A stretch of 64,000 nt of DNA from UBA5078 sp040384465 (GTDB taxonomy: Bacteria > Pseudomonadota > Gammaproteobacteria > Pseudomonadales > Pseudohongiellaceae), in NCBI GenBank assembly GCA_040384465.1, contig JAZKJF010000005.1, positions 62,001 through 126,000 of the forward strand, read 5' to 3'. Positions within the stretch are counted from its first letter, which is position 1. Every line of letters starts with the position of its first letter. Under the pieces are notes generated by a model. That model did not search any database. It was not told the DNA's origin and worked only from the letters and a program-made list of their open reading frames with translations. Positions 34,003-42,048 of this stretch are shown here, piece after piece. The position numbers and the translations under genes are program-made.

Positions 34003-35058
34003 ATGCTGGGAATGTCTATGTTGACCGATCGTCTGAAAGCGCTGATGCCCAGCTCCACCTCGCTGCATTCTTTCGGCGTGCTGGGGAAGATGGGAGTCGC
34101 GCTCTTTGTAATCTACCTGTTGATCGTGATCGCGTTGGGGTTTTACTGGAGTTCAGAGCCCGCACCTTTTTCCGTGCGCGACAATCTGGTTGAGAAGATG
34201 GGATCGGCCGCCACTCCGGTCGTTGGCGCTGCAACGACCACCACGTTGATTCGTACCGCCGAAATCATGCTGAACAAGCCCGGTGGTTATCTCAGCAACG
34301 ACATCGCTCCCCCCGGACTGTATCTGGACAACATCCCCAATTGGGAATTTGGCGTACTGGTACAGGTGCGGGATTTGTCACGGGCCTTTCGCGAGAATTT
34401 CAGTCGTTCGCAATCCCAGTCTGCCGAAGATGTGGATCTGGTGATTGTCGAGCCGCAGTTCCACCTCCCTAATGACAGCTGGTTGCTGCCAGCCTCGGAA
34501 GATGAGTACCGCAAAGCGGTGGCTGCACTCGAATCCTACCTGCAGCGCATCAGCGACGACGATGAACAGGATGCCCAGTTTTATGCACGTGCGGATAATC
34601 TCGTGCGCTGGCTGGTAAACGTGGAGTCGCGGCTCGGCAGTCTGTCACAACGTTTGAGCGCCAGTGTCGGGCAGTCGCAAGCGGGCAGTCTGGAGCTGGC
34701 GGGTGAGATCGGCGCGCAGCAGTCCACATCCGGTAGCGGTGACCGTGTCATCACAACGCCAGGCATGCAGATCGACGATGTGTTCTATGAGGCACGTGGC
34801 GCTACCTGGGCGTTGATGCATTTTCTGCAGGCGATTGAAATCGATTTTGAAGCGGTGCTGCGTGACAAGAATGCGCTGGTCAGTGTGCGGCAGATCATTC
34901 GCGAACTGGAAGCGAGTCAGCGTACCGTCTTCAGTCCTGTCATCCTCAACGGCGGGGGCTTCGGTCTGTTCGCCAACCATTCTCTCGTCATGGCGAACTA
35001 TGTCTCGCGCGCCAATGCCGCCATCATCGATCTTCGTGAGCTGTTGAATCAGGGGTGA
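34003..35058 (+). CDS. DUF2333 family membrane-anchored protein
   Basis: Several ATG codons crowd the start. The one at 34003 is chosen because GAGGA lies 11 bases upstream; 33985 and 34018 are alternatives. The 351-residue protein has one N-terminal membrane segment (VALFVIYLLIVIALGFYW) and a long periplasmic part. That part closely follows the Pseudomonas DUF2333 sequence as I know it: LLNKPGGYLSNDI, PPGLYLDNIPNWEFGALV-like VRDLSRAFRENFSRSQSQS, FYARADNLVRWL, SRLGSLSQRLSASVG, DDVFYEARGATWALMHFL, and LFANHSLVMANYVSRANAA. No function is known. Confidence 0.9.
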   Translation: MLGMSMLTDRLKALMPSSTSLHSFGVLGKMGVALFVIYLLIVIALGFYWSSEPAPFSVRDNLVEKMGSAATPVVGAATTTTLIRTAEIMLNKPGGYLSNDIAPPGLYLDNIPNWEFGVLVQVRDLSRAFRENFSRSQSQSAEDVDLVIVEPQFHLPNDSWLLPASEDEYRKAVAALESYLQRISDDDEQDAQFYARADNLVRWLVNVESRLGSLSQRLSASVGQSQAGSLELAGEIGAQQSTSGSGDRVITTPGMQIDDVFYEARGATWALMHFLQAIEIDFEAVLRDKNALVSVRQIIRELEASQRTVFSPVILNGGGFGLFANHSLVMANYVSRANAAIIDLRELLNQG

Positions 35059-35076
35059 GTTTTTCATCAGTGGTTC

Positions 35077-35189
35077 GAGCGGGCTGGTGGTGGGCCTCGC
35101 TGTGACACGCCGTGAATACATCCGTGTAGGCTCGCTTTCGCCATCCATGGCTCAAGACGGTCACCGCGAGGCCCACCACCAGCCCGCTC
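35077..35189 (+). repeat. Structured TCCN-hairpin element, copy A
   Basis: A perfect 24-base stem (35077-35100 with 35166-35189) encloses GTGAC/GTCAC and a core. The core reads ACGCCGTGAA, then hairpin TACA-TCCG-TGTA, then GGCTCG, then hairpin GCCA-TCCA-TGGC, then ACGGTC. The same core with entirely different stems occurs at 35254 (inverted), 50592 and 52425 (inverted). This copy lies right behind the DUF2333 gene. Confidence 0.88.
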
Positions 35190-35253
35190 CCGAAGCTCTG
35201 TGCCGACGTCACCCCTGTTCAACAGAGTTTTGGGTTACCACATAGTCAGAGCT

Positions 35254-35365
35254 GTGCCGTGGAAAGCGTGGCACTCAGGACCGTGTGCCGCCATGGATGG
35301 CGGCACCCGAGCCCTACATGGACGTATTCACGGGCGTGTCCTGAGCGCCACGCTTTCCACGGCAC
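35254..35365 (-). repeat. Structured TCCN-hairpin element, copy B (inverted)
   Basis: A 28-base stem with one mismatch (35254-35281 with 35338-35365). Read on the minus strand, the core is GACACGCCCGTGAA, hairpin TACG-TCCA-TGTA, GGGCTCG, hairpin GTGCCGCCA-TCCA-TGGCGGCAC, ACGGTC. It lies 64 bases from copy A in opposite orientation, upstream of rhlE. Confidence 0.88.
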
Positions 35366-35401
35366 TGCGCGGCCTACGAAGCACATACAAATCTATTGAT
35401 A

Positions 35402-35737
35402 GGTAAGCATCGGCAACTGTGTTAGAGTGCCGCCCGAGCTTTGGTCATCGAGATCAAAGGCGTCATCGTTAATTGTTTGGTCATCGCAGCCCTTGTGCTG
35501 TCGCTAGGCCCCTCCTCTGAGTGCCAATTACTGCATGCCGCACTGTGTTTATCGCACAATAATTGGCAATCCAGCAACGTAGTGAAATCTAATAACAAAC
35601 ATTTCACTGGAAAGCGGAATACTGCGTTTTCGTTTGCCCTTTTTATCCTTATCTGAATTGTTGCAAGACGCTTCGCGTGGCTTTGCAACGACCGGATATT
35701 ATTAAAAGTGCCGCATGGCACATCCAGGAAGTTATTA
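35402..35737 (+). promoter_or_regulatory. Long structured upstream region of rhlE
   Basis: About 330 bases without a gene lie between element B and the rhlE start. They contain a 9-base stem TGCCAATTA ... TAATTGGCA (around 35521-35570). A GTTGCAA ... TTGCAAC hairpin with an inner ACGC-TTCG-CGT sits about 30 bases before the ribosome binding site. GGTCATCG occurs twice (about 35442 and 35478). Promoter boxes were not clear. Long leaders are known for cold-induced DEAD-box helicase genes, so a structured 5' UTR is plausible. Confidence 0.45.
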
Positions 35738-37297
35738 ATGAGTTTTGAAAATCTGGGGCTGTGTCCAGCCCTGCTGAAAGCTGTTCTCGAACAGGAATAC
35801 ACCGAACCCACTCCGATTCAGGAACAGGCGATTCCTCTGATTCTGAAAGGCCACGACATCATGGCCTCTGCGCAGACTGGTACCGGTAAGACCGCTGGTT
35901 TCACTCTTCCACTATTGCAGCGTCTCTCCGAAGGGCCGCGTGCCGGCCCTAATCAGACGCGTGCTCTGGTACTGACACCGACTCGCGAACTGGCGGCCCA
36001 GGTGCACGACAGCATCGAGACCTATGGCAAGTATCTGAACCTGCGCTCCACCGTCGTTTTCGGTGGTGTGAAGATCAATCCACAGATGTTGAAGCTGCGT
36101 GGTGGTGTCGAGATTCTGGTGGCAACACCGGGTCGTCTACTGGATCTGTTCCAGCAGAACGCCATCAAGTTTGATCAGATCAACACGCTGATTCTCGATG
36201 AAGCGGACCGCATGCTGGACATGGGTTTCATCAACGACATCAAGAAAATTCTCAGCAAGTTGCCGAAGCAACGTCAGAATCTGATGTTCTCGGCGACCTT
36301 CTCGCCAGAGATTCAGGGCCTTGCCCGTGGTCTGCTGAACGACCCTGTGCAGATCAGTGTTGCGCCGATGAACACGGCGACTGAGCTTGTCGAACAGAAT
36401 CTCTATATCGTCGACAAAGGTCGCAAGACTGAGTTGCTCAAGCACTTGATCAAGTCGCAGTCCTGGTATCAGGCGCTGGTGTTCAGCCGCACGAAACACG
36501 GTGCCAACAAACTGGTGAAACAGCTGGAAGACGATGGCATTCATGCTGCCGCGATTCACGGCAACAAGAGCCAGGCCCATAGGACCAGCGTGTTGGAGCG
36601 CTTCAAGGAAGGCAAGCTGCAGATTCTGGTAGCGACCGACATCGCGGCGCGTGGTATCGACATCGATCAACTGCCGCAGGTCGTCAACTACGATCTGCCG
36701 AATGTCCCGGAAGATTATGTGCACCGCATCGGCCGCACCGGTCGTGCGGGTACCACTGGCCACGCCATATCACTGGTGTGTGGTGAAGAGAACAAGATGC
36801 TCAAGGACATTGAGCGTCTGCTCAAGCGTCCCATTCAGCGCATCGAACTGGAAGGCTTCAAGTCCACTGAGAATTTCGCCACGGCAAAACCCCTGGCACA
36901 GGGTGGACGTGGTGCTGGTGGTGGTAACGGCCAGGGGAGACCGGCTCGTAGCGGTGCACCGCGCAATGGCTCGCAGCGCAGCGATTCACAACGCAGCGAT
37001 TCACACCGGGACTCGCAGCGCAGCAGTACAGCGCGTAGTGACGCTCCACGCAGCAGCACTGGTGGTGGAAATCGCGGCACTTATGGCGAGGTAACTCCGC
37101 CAGTGCGTAGTGCCGACAATCGTGGTGGGTCACGCACAGGCAGTCCGCGTCCCTATGGTGATCGTGGCAATGGTGGCGAAAACCGCAGTCGTTCGGATCA
37201 ACCACGTCAGAATCAAGGCCAAGGACGTCCGGCACAGTCTGCGCAACCGCAGCGCAAGCCAGCGCCTACGACGACGGTGTTGTATCGCTCCAGCTGA
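35738..37297 (+). CDS. rhlE: ATP-dependent RNA helicase, RhlE type
   Basis: CCAGGAAG precedes the ATG at 35738, and MSFENLGL is the usual RhlE start. The 519-residue protein has all DEAD-box motifs: Q motif EPTPIQEQAIP, motif I AQTGTGKT, Ia PTRELAAQ, Ib TPGRLLD, II DEAD, III SAT, IV to VI including TDIAARGIDIDQL and HRIGRTGRAG. From about residue 385 the tail is disordered and rich in Gly, Ser, Arg and Gln, with repeats of QRSDS/HRDSQRSS type, likely for RNA contact. RhlE helps ribosome assembly and RNA turnover and is often cold-induced, which fits the long leader. A strong terminator follows. Confidence 0.93.
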   Translation: MSFENLGLCPALLKAVLEQEYTEPTPIQEQAIPLILKGHDIMASAQTGTGKTAGFTLPLLQRLSEGPRAGPNQTRALVLTPTRELAAQVHDSIETYGKYLNLRSTVVFGGVKINPQMLKLRGGVEILVATPGRLLDLFQQNAIKFDQINTLILDEADRMLDMGFINDIKKILSKLPKQRQNLMFSATFSPEIQGLARGLLNDPVQISVAPMNTATELVEQNLYIVDKGRKTELLKHLIKSQSWYQALVFSRTKHGANKLVKQLEDDGIHAAAIHGNKSQAHRTSVLERFKEGKLQILVATDIAARGIDIDQLPQVVNYDLPNVPEDYVHRIGRTGRAGTTGHAISLVCGEENKMLKDIERLLKRPIQRIELEGFKSTENFATAKPLAQGGRGAGGGNGQGRPARSGAPRNGSQRSDSQRSDSHRDSQRSSTARSDAPRSSTGGGNRGTYGEVTPPVRSADNRGGSRTGSPRPYGDRGNGGENRSRSDQPRQNQGQGRPAQSAQPQRKPAPTTTVLYRSS

Positions 37298-37317
37298 TCA
37301 AGCGATGACTGATTAGA

Positions 37318-37362
37318 AGGAAAAGGGAGCCGGACGCCATGCGTTCAGCTCCCTTTTTTTTT
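37318..37362. terminator. Bidirectional terminator behind rhlE
   Basis: AAAAGGGAGC pairs with GCTCCCTTTT and is followed by further T. It lies between the stops of rhlE (37297) and the convergent Cys-rich gene (37375) and can serve both. Confidence 0.88.
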
Positions 37363-37374
37363 GCTGCTCAATCG

Positions 37375-38064
37375 TTATGGCAACACCTGACACACCTGCC
37401 CGGGACCATCCGCCACCGTGACGCAGGCTTGACCACTCGGACACTGTGAACCGGGAGCCGCACAGGAAATCTCGCAGGTCCTGAACTCGGGGCCAGAGGG
37501 TCCGGCGATACCGTAATAACTCAGACAGCTCAGTCCGGAGTCGCATTGCGCGCCACTCGCTGCCGTGCAGCTCTCGCCTTGTCGTGCGAATCTGTTCTTG
37601 CCGATAGCGGTGATGGATTTGATGTTGAAAGGGGCTGATAAAGTGACGGCAAATTTTTCCCCTGTGCTGCTCATGGTGGCAGAGGGTATTACCAGCTCAC
37701 CCGCTTGTGCGTTGTACACTGTCTCTGACGTCGGCACTGCATCAACCGTTGCAACGGCAAACAGAGTGCATTGATTGATGCCGCACTGGCCAGTGGTTTC
37801 GTAGAACGCGCCGGTGAAGCGGTGCAACACGCTCTTCTCAGAGAATGGACTTAGATCTACTGCACTTTTGCCAATGTTCAGTCTGAGCTGCCCGCTGCTA
37901 TCCTGCAGCTGGTAGGAGCCGCAGCAGGCACCGCACATGGCCACGCAAGCCAACGGTTCAAGGGTGCCTGAAAGCGCCACTGAATCGTCCCCATGACTTT
38001 CGACAACCATCAGATTAATAAAGAAAAAAATGGAAATAATTGACTTGAAAAAAGAGGTTTTCAT
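37375..38064 (-). CDS. Exported cysteine-rich protein of unknown function
   Basis: The start at 38064 is supported by AAGGA ten bases upstream and by a signal peptide (FFKSIISIFFFINLMVVESHG). The 229-residue protein contains about 14 cysteines. Four lie in CVAMCGACC near residue 38 and two in GQCGINQC. Eight fall in the last 60 residues, spaced as in small disulfide-knot repeats (GESC..., CDSGLSC, TCEISC, SQCPSGQAC, GQVC). The first part looks like a beta-rich domain (GSYQLQDSSGQLRLNIG). I do not recognise a family. It probably works outside the cytoplasm with disulfide bonds. Confidence 0.8.
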   Translation of the reverse strand: MKTSFFKSIISIFFFINLMVVESHGDDSVALSGTLEPLACVAMCGACCGSYQLQDSSGQLRLNIGKSAVDLSPFSEKSVLHRFTGAFYETTGQCGINQCTLFAVATVDAVPTSETVYNAQAGELVIPSATMSSTGEKFAVTLSAPFNIKSITAIGKNRFARQGESCTAASGAQCDSGLSCLSYYGIAGPSGPEFRTCEISCAAPGSQCPSGQACVTVADGPGQVCQVLP

Positions 38065-38194
38065 GATTCCAGTATCCTTTGGAAAAATGGCAGTAGCGCA
38101 CTGCAACTGCTCGCGTGGGAAAATAACCCACAAAACAGACTTCTTCAAGCCCTGATCAGTGCTGCCAGACTGACCCCATGTAAGCGAACCGGTA

Positions 38195-38422
38195 TTATCT
38201 TGGTGGAGTATCAACTCCCTCACCGATATCGAGCAGATCACCGGGTGTACAGTCCAGCACTTCGCACATTTTTGCGAGAGTATCAAAGCGCACGCCCTTG
38301 ACCTTCCCCGTGCGCAGCAAGGACAAGTTGGCTTCGGTGATGCCTATCTGTTCGGCCAGCTCTTTGGAGCGCATCTTGCGCAGGGCGAGCATGACATCGA
38401 GACGAACGATGATTTCCTTCAT
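38195..38422 (-). CDS. Small XRE-family DNA-binding protein (YozG-like)
   Basis: The 75-residue protein is essentially one helix-turn-helix domain: VRLDVMLALRKMRSKELAEQ, then IGITEANLSLLRTGKVKGVR, LAKMCEVLDCTPGDLL. Such short Cro/C1-like proteins are often encoded with a DUF2975 membrane protein, and here the start overlaps the DUF2975 stop by four bases. The pair probably forms a membrane-linked regulatory unit. The target is unknown. Confidence 0.92.
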   Translation of the reverse strand: MKEIIVRLDVMLALRKMRSKELAEQIGITEANLSLLRTGKVKGVRFDTLAKMCEVLDCTPGDLLDIGEGVDTPPR

Positions 38423-38943
38423 ATGAACGCATCATTCTCAGCTTTGAGCTGAGTGGCGGCGGTCAGTATGCGGCCTACGGCGGCAACGAAACAGGCGAAC
38501 GCCAGCATGCCGATGGTCTCGGATTCCAGTTCCATGTCGAAACCGCCGCCGTGAGTAATCCAAAGCGTCACGTTGGGGACGACCAGAATGACGGCGACCA
38601 TCGCTTCAATGGCAAAATCACCCGCCTGAGCCACTCGCACAGATGCCTCTGCGCTGAAGAACTCTCCTTTATCATAGTGTTGCAGTGCGAGCCGCAAGCG
38701 GTTGACCGCTGCATAGAACAGCATCGCAGGCAACAGACTGATCAGGAGCAGACTGATGCGGCTGGTTTTCTCCCGCCAGTCCAGGGCGTTGTCGAAAAGG
38801 GCGACGCCAATCGGCGCACCTCCATCGAAGGCAATCGTCAGCACAATGACAACCAGCGCGATGATGGCAAAGACCTGAGCTGTGGCGGCGAGCTGTTGTG
38901 CCTGTTTAAGCTCTGGTGATAGTGTTGGGGCTGTAGGCAGCAT
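38419..38943 (-). CDS. DUF2975 family membrane protein
   Basis: CAGGAGAG before the ATG at 38943 sets the start, giving 174 residues. Four membrane segments are visible: AQVFAIIALVVIVLTIAF; ISLLLISLLPAMLFYAAVN; AIEAMVAVILVVPNVTLWIT; IGMLAFACFVAAVGRILTAA. Between the second and third lies YDKGEFFSAEASVRV, the motif typical for DUF2975. These proteins are paired with small XRE regulators, as here. The signal they sense is not known. Confidence 0.88.
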   Translation of the reverse strand: MLPTAPTLSPELKQAQQLAATAQVFAIIALVVIVLTIAFDGGAPIGVALFDNALDWREKTSRISLLLISLLPAMLFYAAVNRLRLALQHYDKGEFFSAEASVRVAQAGDFAIEAMVAVILVVPNVTLWITHGGGFDMELESETIGMLAFACFVAAVGRILTAATQLKAENDAFI

Positions 38944-39141
38944 GCAATCTCTCCTGTTAATGTGTGGTGGAAATAAATTATCGCTAAACAATAATTATTG
39001 CAAGTGCCATAGTAATTAAAATGGTATTTAAGTGCGCGTGAGATTGGTTTGTAAACCAATACGAGGTTCGTGCGTTATAGCTGTCAGGGCAATGCTGGCT
39101 GTTGAGGCTGGCAGATCGTTATTACAAAAACTGCATCCAAT

Positions 39142-39690
39142 ATGGAGCATACTGAACTGGATACCTTGCAAAACCTGGACAAGTTCCTGGCCGACGTGCA
39201 GGGCAGGGCGTACCGGATTGCGCAGATCGCCACCAATAATTCTGACGACGCGCTTGATCTGGTGCAGGACGCCATGTTCAAACTGGTGGAAAAATATGCC
39301 ACCCGCAACGCAGAAGAATGGGGGCCGCTGTTCTACAGCATTCTGCAGAGCCGCATCAACGATTGGCATCGGCGCAGTTCGGTGCGGAATCGCTTTCGGG
39401 GCTGGCTCGGTTTGGGCGATGACGAAGGCGACGATCCGTTGCACAATGTGGCCGATGAAGCACAGCGTTCCCCCGAACAGCATGTGCAGATGGGGCGCAG
39501 CATGACGAAACTGCAGAGTGCACTGCAGGCCTTGCCGCTGCGGCAGCAGCAGGTCTTTCTGCTGCGCGTCTGGGAGGGACTGGACGTCCGCGAAACCGCG
39601 CTGGCGATGTCCTGTGCGGAAGGCAGTGTCAAGACGCATTACTCACGCGCCATTCATACTTTGAGAGAGCAATTGGGCGAGCATTGGTGA
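39142..39690 (+). CDS. RNA polymerase sigma factor, ECF-like sigma-70 family
   Basis: The 182-residue protein has region 2 (YRIAQIATNNSDDALDLVQDAMFKLVEKYA, here split by position) with the DALDLVQDAM core helix. It also has region 4 (LPLRQQQVFLLRVWEGLDVR, then ETALAMSCAEGSVKTHYSRA). The linker holds a charged stretch (LGLGDDEGDDPLHN). No strong ribosome binding site precedes the ATG. The stop codon overlaps the start of the next gene (TGATG). Relatives in Xanthomonas and others lie beside DUF3619-like and DUF3106 genes, as here. The regulon is unknown. Confidence 0.9.
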   Translation: MEHTELDTLQNLDKFLADVQGRAYRIAQIATNNSDDALDLVQDAMFKLVEKYATRNAEEWGPLFYSILQSRINDWHRRSSVRNRFRGWLGLGDDEGDDPLHNVADEAQRSPEQHVQMGRSMTKLQSALQALPLRQQQVFLLRVWEGLDVRETALAMSCAEGSVKTHYSRAIHTLREQLGEHW

Positions 39691-40250
39691 TGGACAGCAG
39701 AGCGACAGAAAAAGAAACCGATGGCAGTGATGAGCGCTTCGTCAGGCGTGTTGCGGCTATGCTCGACAGCAGCGTCGAGACACTGCCTCCACACATTGAG
39801 GCACGCCTCGACAGCATGCGTTCTACCGCCCTGACGCGGGTGTCCGAGCATGCGGTATTCGTGCAGAGTGCTGAGTCGATTCTCTCCGGCGAAGAGCATG
39901 TGGATGGATTGCCGATTGCGGTGCGCGAACGGCTGGATGGCATTCGTGCACAAGCACTGCAGCGCGCAGCGCTGACGCTGGAGGCGCGATCATCAAGCAC
40001 GGGATCGAGATTGGCGGTATCGCCGCAATGGGCTGCTCGCCTGTTCGGTCCGGGCCTGAAGGTGCCAGCGGGCGCATTTGCTTCCGTATGTGTGCTGGTC
40101 ACGACGCTGGCAGTGTTCACTGTGCGCGACGCTGAAGATGTGATCCCTCCAGCGATGAGTGAAGAAGGCTTGGTGCTGGCGTCTGCAGAGGAGATAGAGC
40201 TTTACGAGAATCTCGAGTTCTACCAGTGGCTGGCGGAAAATGGTCTGTAA
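39690..40250 (+). CDS. DUF3619-like single-pass membrane protein, candidate anti-sigma factor
   Basis: The ATG overlaps the sigma-factor stop, so translation is coupled. The 186-residue protein has an N-terminal cytoplasmic part with two RLD-type helices (IEARLDSMRSTALTR and VRERLDGIRAQALQR), one membrane segment (VPAGAFASVCVLVTTLAVFTV) and a short acidic end (EEIELYENLEFYQWLAENGL). This shape and its place directly behind an ECF-like sigma gene suggest an anti-sigma or partner role. The family match is by layout only. It overlaps the next gene by 11 bases. Confidence 0.75.
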   Translation: MDSRATEKETDGSDERFVRRVAAMLDSSVETLPPHIEARLDSMRSTALTRVSEHAVFVQSAESILSGEEHVDGLPIAVRERLDGIRAQALQRAALTLEARSSSTGSRLAVSPQWAARLFGPGLKVPAGAFASVCVLVTTLAVFTVRDAEDVIPPAMSEEGLVLASAEEIELYENLEFYQWLAENGL

Positions 40251-40539
40251 GCCCGAAGTTGTTTTTACGGCGCTCTGGCTGCTGATTGCCCCCGTCTGTC
40301 AGGGAGCTGTGCCCGAGGTGGACGACGAGACAGCGGCGACAGAAATGCCTGCTCTGGATCTGCTGGAGTTTCTTGGGCAGTGGGAGACTGATGACGGCGA
40401 GTGGATAGCCCCTGCGGATCTTGAGAACCCTGAATTGGTAGAGCTGTTGGAGTCGGTTGTGCAGGCTGAGGCAACGAATGACGTTGTGGAAGATGGTGAT
40501 GGCAGTGTTGATGACGGTGGGTCTGATGACAACAACTAA
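40240..40539 (+). CDS. Small acidic exported protein, unknown function
   Basis: The 99-residue product has a short signal peptide (VFTALWLLIAPVCQGAVP) followed by a strongly acidic chain rich in Asp and Glu (DDETAATEMP, LGQWETDDGEWIAP) that ends in Asp/Asn repeats (DGGSDDNN). It overlaps its neighbours on both sides (11 and 14 bases), the pattern of a tightly coupled operon. I do not know a function. It could be a periplasmic partner of the Arg/Gln-rich basic DUF3106 protein that follows. Confidence 0.7.
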   Translation: MVCKPEVVFTALWLLIAPVCQGAVPEVDDETAATEMPALDLLEFLGQWETDDGEWIAPADLENPELVELLESVVQAEATNDVVEDGDGSVDDGGSDDNN

Positions 40540-41194
40540 GTGGCAGAACAAGGTGATGACAAGCAGGCGTGCAGGCAGGTTGACGCTGGGTGCACTGTCC
40601 ATACTGTGCGCGTCTCTGACCTTTGCTCAGGACAGTATCCCCTGGAGTGCGCTGACCCCGCAGGAGCAGAACCTTCTGGAGCAGGTGCAGCCACAATGGG
40701 AAAGTTTTTCGCCTGAGCGCCAGGAACGTCTGCGTCGTGGTGCCGCCCGTTGGCAGCAAATGGCACCGGAGGAGAGGCAGCAAGCACAACAGCAGCAACG
40801 GCAGTTTGAACAATTACCTCCGGAACAGCGCGAGATCATCAATCAGCGTTTCCGTCAGTTCAACGATGTTCCGCAGGGGCAGCAGCAGAGGCTGCGGGAT
40901 ATTCAGAGGCAGTTCCGGACCTTGCCACCAGCACAGCGCGAGGCCTTGCGACAGCGCTTTGAGAACCAGCGCCAGCAACGGCTGGAACAACCGGTGCCAC
41001 GCCCGGATGTCCTGCAGGATCGTCCCGATGCGCCAGTCCAGCGTCCAGATGTGCAGGAGATCCAGCGTGTGGTGCCGCCACGACTTGAACCTCCGCGAAT
41101 TGTCCCACCCCGCGTCGACGTTCCCGATAATCCCAGAATAGAGGCGCCGAGAATCGAGCGCCCAACTCCCCAGCGTGTGAATCCTCCAAGATAA
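40526..41194 (+). CDS. DUF3106 domain-containing exported protein
   Basis: Started at 40526 (GGTGGG upstream) it has 222 residues; 40556 is an alternative. A signal peptide (AGRLTLGALSILCASLTFAQ) is followed by DUF3106-type repeats. These include ALTPQEQNLLEQVQPQWESF, SPERQERLRRGAARWQQMAP, LPPEQREIINQRFRQFNDVP and LPPAQREALRQRFENQRQQR. The C-terminal third is Pro/Arg-rich with RPDVQ, PPRLEPPRIVPPRV and similar short repeats. The function is unknown. It ends the sigma-factor operon. Confidence 0.88.
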   Translation: MTTTKWQNKVMTSRRAGRLTLGALSILCASLTFAQDSIPWSALTPQEQNLLEQVQPQWESFSPERQERLRRGAARWQQMAPEERQQAQQQQRQFEQLPPEQREIINQRFRQFNDVPQGQQQRLRDIQRQFRTLPPAQREALRQRFENQRQQRLEQPVPRPDVLQDRPDAPVQRPDVQEIQRVVPPRLEPPRIVPPRVDVPDNPRIEAPRIERPTPQRVNPPR

Positions 41195-41203
41195 AAGCCT
41201 GAT

Positions 41204-41232
41204 AAAAAAAGGCCGGAACAAGTCCGGCCTAA
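41204..41232 (-). terminator. Terminator of the EF-hand gene
   Basis: GGCCGGA-ACAAG-TCCGGCC, with seven A on the plus-strand left side, so that on the minus strand the hairpin is followed by TTTTTTT. It lies between the convergent DUF3106 and EF-hand genes. Confidence 0.85.
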
Positions 41233-41256
41233 AGGGCAATGAATAACCAGCGGGGA

Positions 41257-41877
41257 TCAGAGGAAAGGAGCACCTGCTTCGCGCAGACACAGACGTGCAG
41301 CGCGGCGCTGCAGATTGCGATCCTGCATGTTGGCTGCCAGCTCCTCGGCGGTCAGTTGGCCATCGTTGTTGCTGTCGATGCGACCAAACTGGTCATAGGC
41401 GCGCTGCTCCAGATGCATGAAGAATTCTTCCTTGCTGACCGATCCGTCGGTGTTGGTATCCGAGGCCGCAAAACGGTCCTCTTCGAGATCCGGGTTTCCA
41501 CCATTTTCGGCGACGCAGGCACGGAATTCTGCGATGTCAATGTCGGGGTCCAGGGCTGGATGGCGGGGGCCGAATTCTGTGCTGCTCAGCAGACCATCTT
41601 GATTCAGATCCCTGTTGTCGAACTGCCTTTCGTAGTGCTCAGTTTGTTGGGTGGTGAACTCTTCCTGGCTGATGAGGTGATCCGCGTTGCTGTCCATATT
41701 GTGGATCAAGCGGCCCGGGGCATGACGCTGAGGCATGGGGCGTTCCATCATGCGGTCACCTCGCATTGGGGCGGCACCATCTCTGGCCGGGCGTGTGTCG
41801 TCTTGTGCGTATCCCTGAAGGGCAAGCGTGCTGCCTGCAAGCAGAGTGGAGATAACGAGCAGTTTCCTGATAAACAT
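41257..41877 (-). CDS. EF-hand domain exported protein
   Basis: The 206-residue protein has a signal peptide (LLVISTLLAGSTLALQGYAQ) and four EF-hand-like calcium loops: DSNADHLISQEE, DLNQDGLLSSTE, DTNTDGSVSKEE and DSNNDGQLTAEE. The Arg/Pro/Met-rich stretch between the signal and the first loop (MRGDRMMERPMPQRHAPGR) is low complexity. Loops 2 to 4 keep the D-x-[DN]-x-DG-x pattern; loop 1 has Asp-His in place of Asp-Gly. It is probably a periplasmic calcium-binding or calcium-stabilised protein. It is convergent with the sigma-factor operon. Confidence 0.9.
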   Translation of the reverse strand: MFIRKLLVISTLLAGSTLALQGYAQDDTRPARDGAAPMRGDRMMERPMPQRHAPGRLIHNMDSNADHLISQEEFTTQQTEHYERQFDNRDLNQDGLLSSTEFGPRHPALDPDIDIAEFRACVAENGGNPDLEEDRFAASDTNTDGSVSKEEFFMHLEQRAYDQFGRIDSNNDGQLTAEELAANMQDRNLQRRAARLCLREAGAPFL

Positions 41878-42019
41878 GGGACTTCCTCTTGCGACGTTGA
41901 TGATAAGGCGGAGGCCGTGTCGCCACCGCGTTGTGGTTCACCGTTTTCGGTGTTTCAGAGGTAATAACGCACTACTGACGAATCGGTTGACAGGCATTGG
42001 CGCAGATATTGGTGAATGA

Positions 42020-42048
42020 TTGAATTTGGTGCGCTTGGCTCGTAGACT
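42020..42048 (+). promoter_or_regulatory. Candidate promoter and structured leader of the cytochrome/copper-enzyme operon
   Basis: TTGAAT (42020-42025) and TAGACT (42043-42048) have a 17-base spacer. If used, the leader to the GTG at 42326 is about 270 bases. It contains an 8-base stem, CGTCAGTC (42116-42123) with GACTGACG (42161-42168), enclosing CAAG/CTTG pairs. The interval 41878-42325 (448 bases) holds no other feature that I could support. Confidence 0.4.

Noticed and set aside
35077..35365. CRISPR array or attC-like integron sites
   Set aside because: Copies differ in length and stem sequence, lack spacers of constant size, and no cas or integrase gene is nearby.
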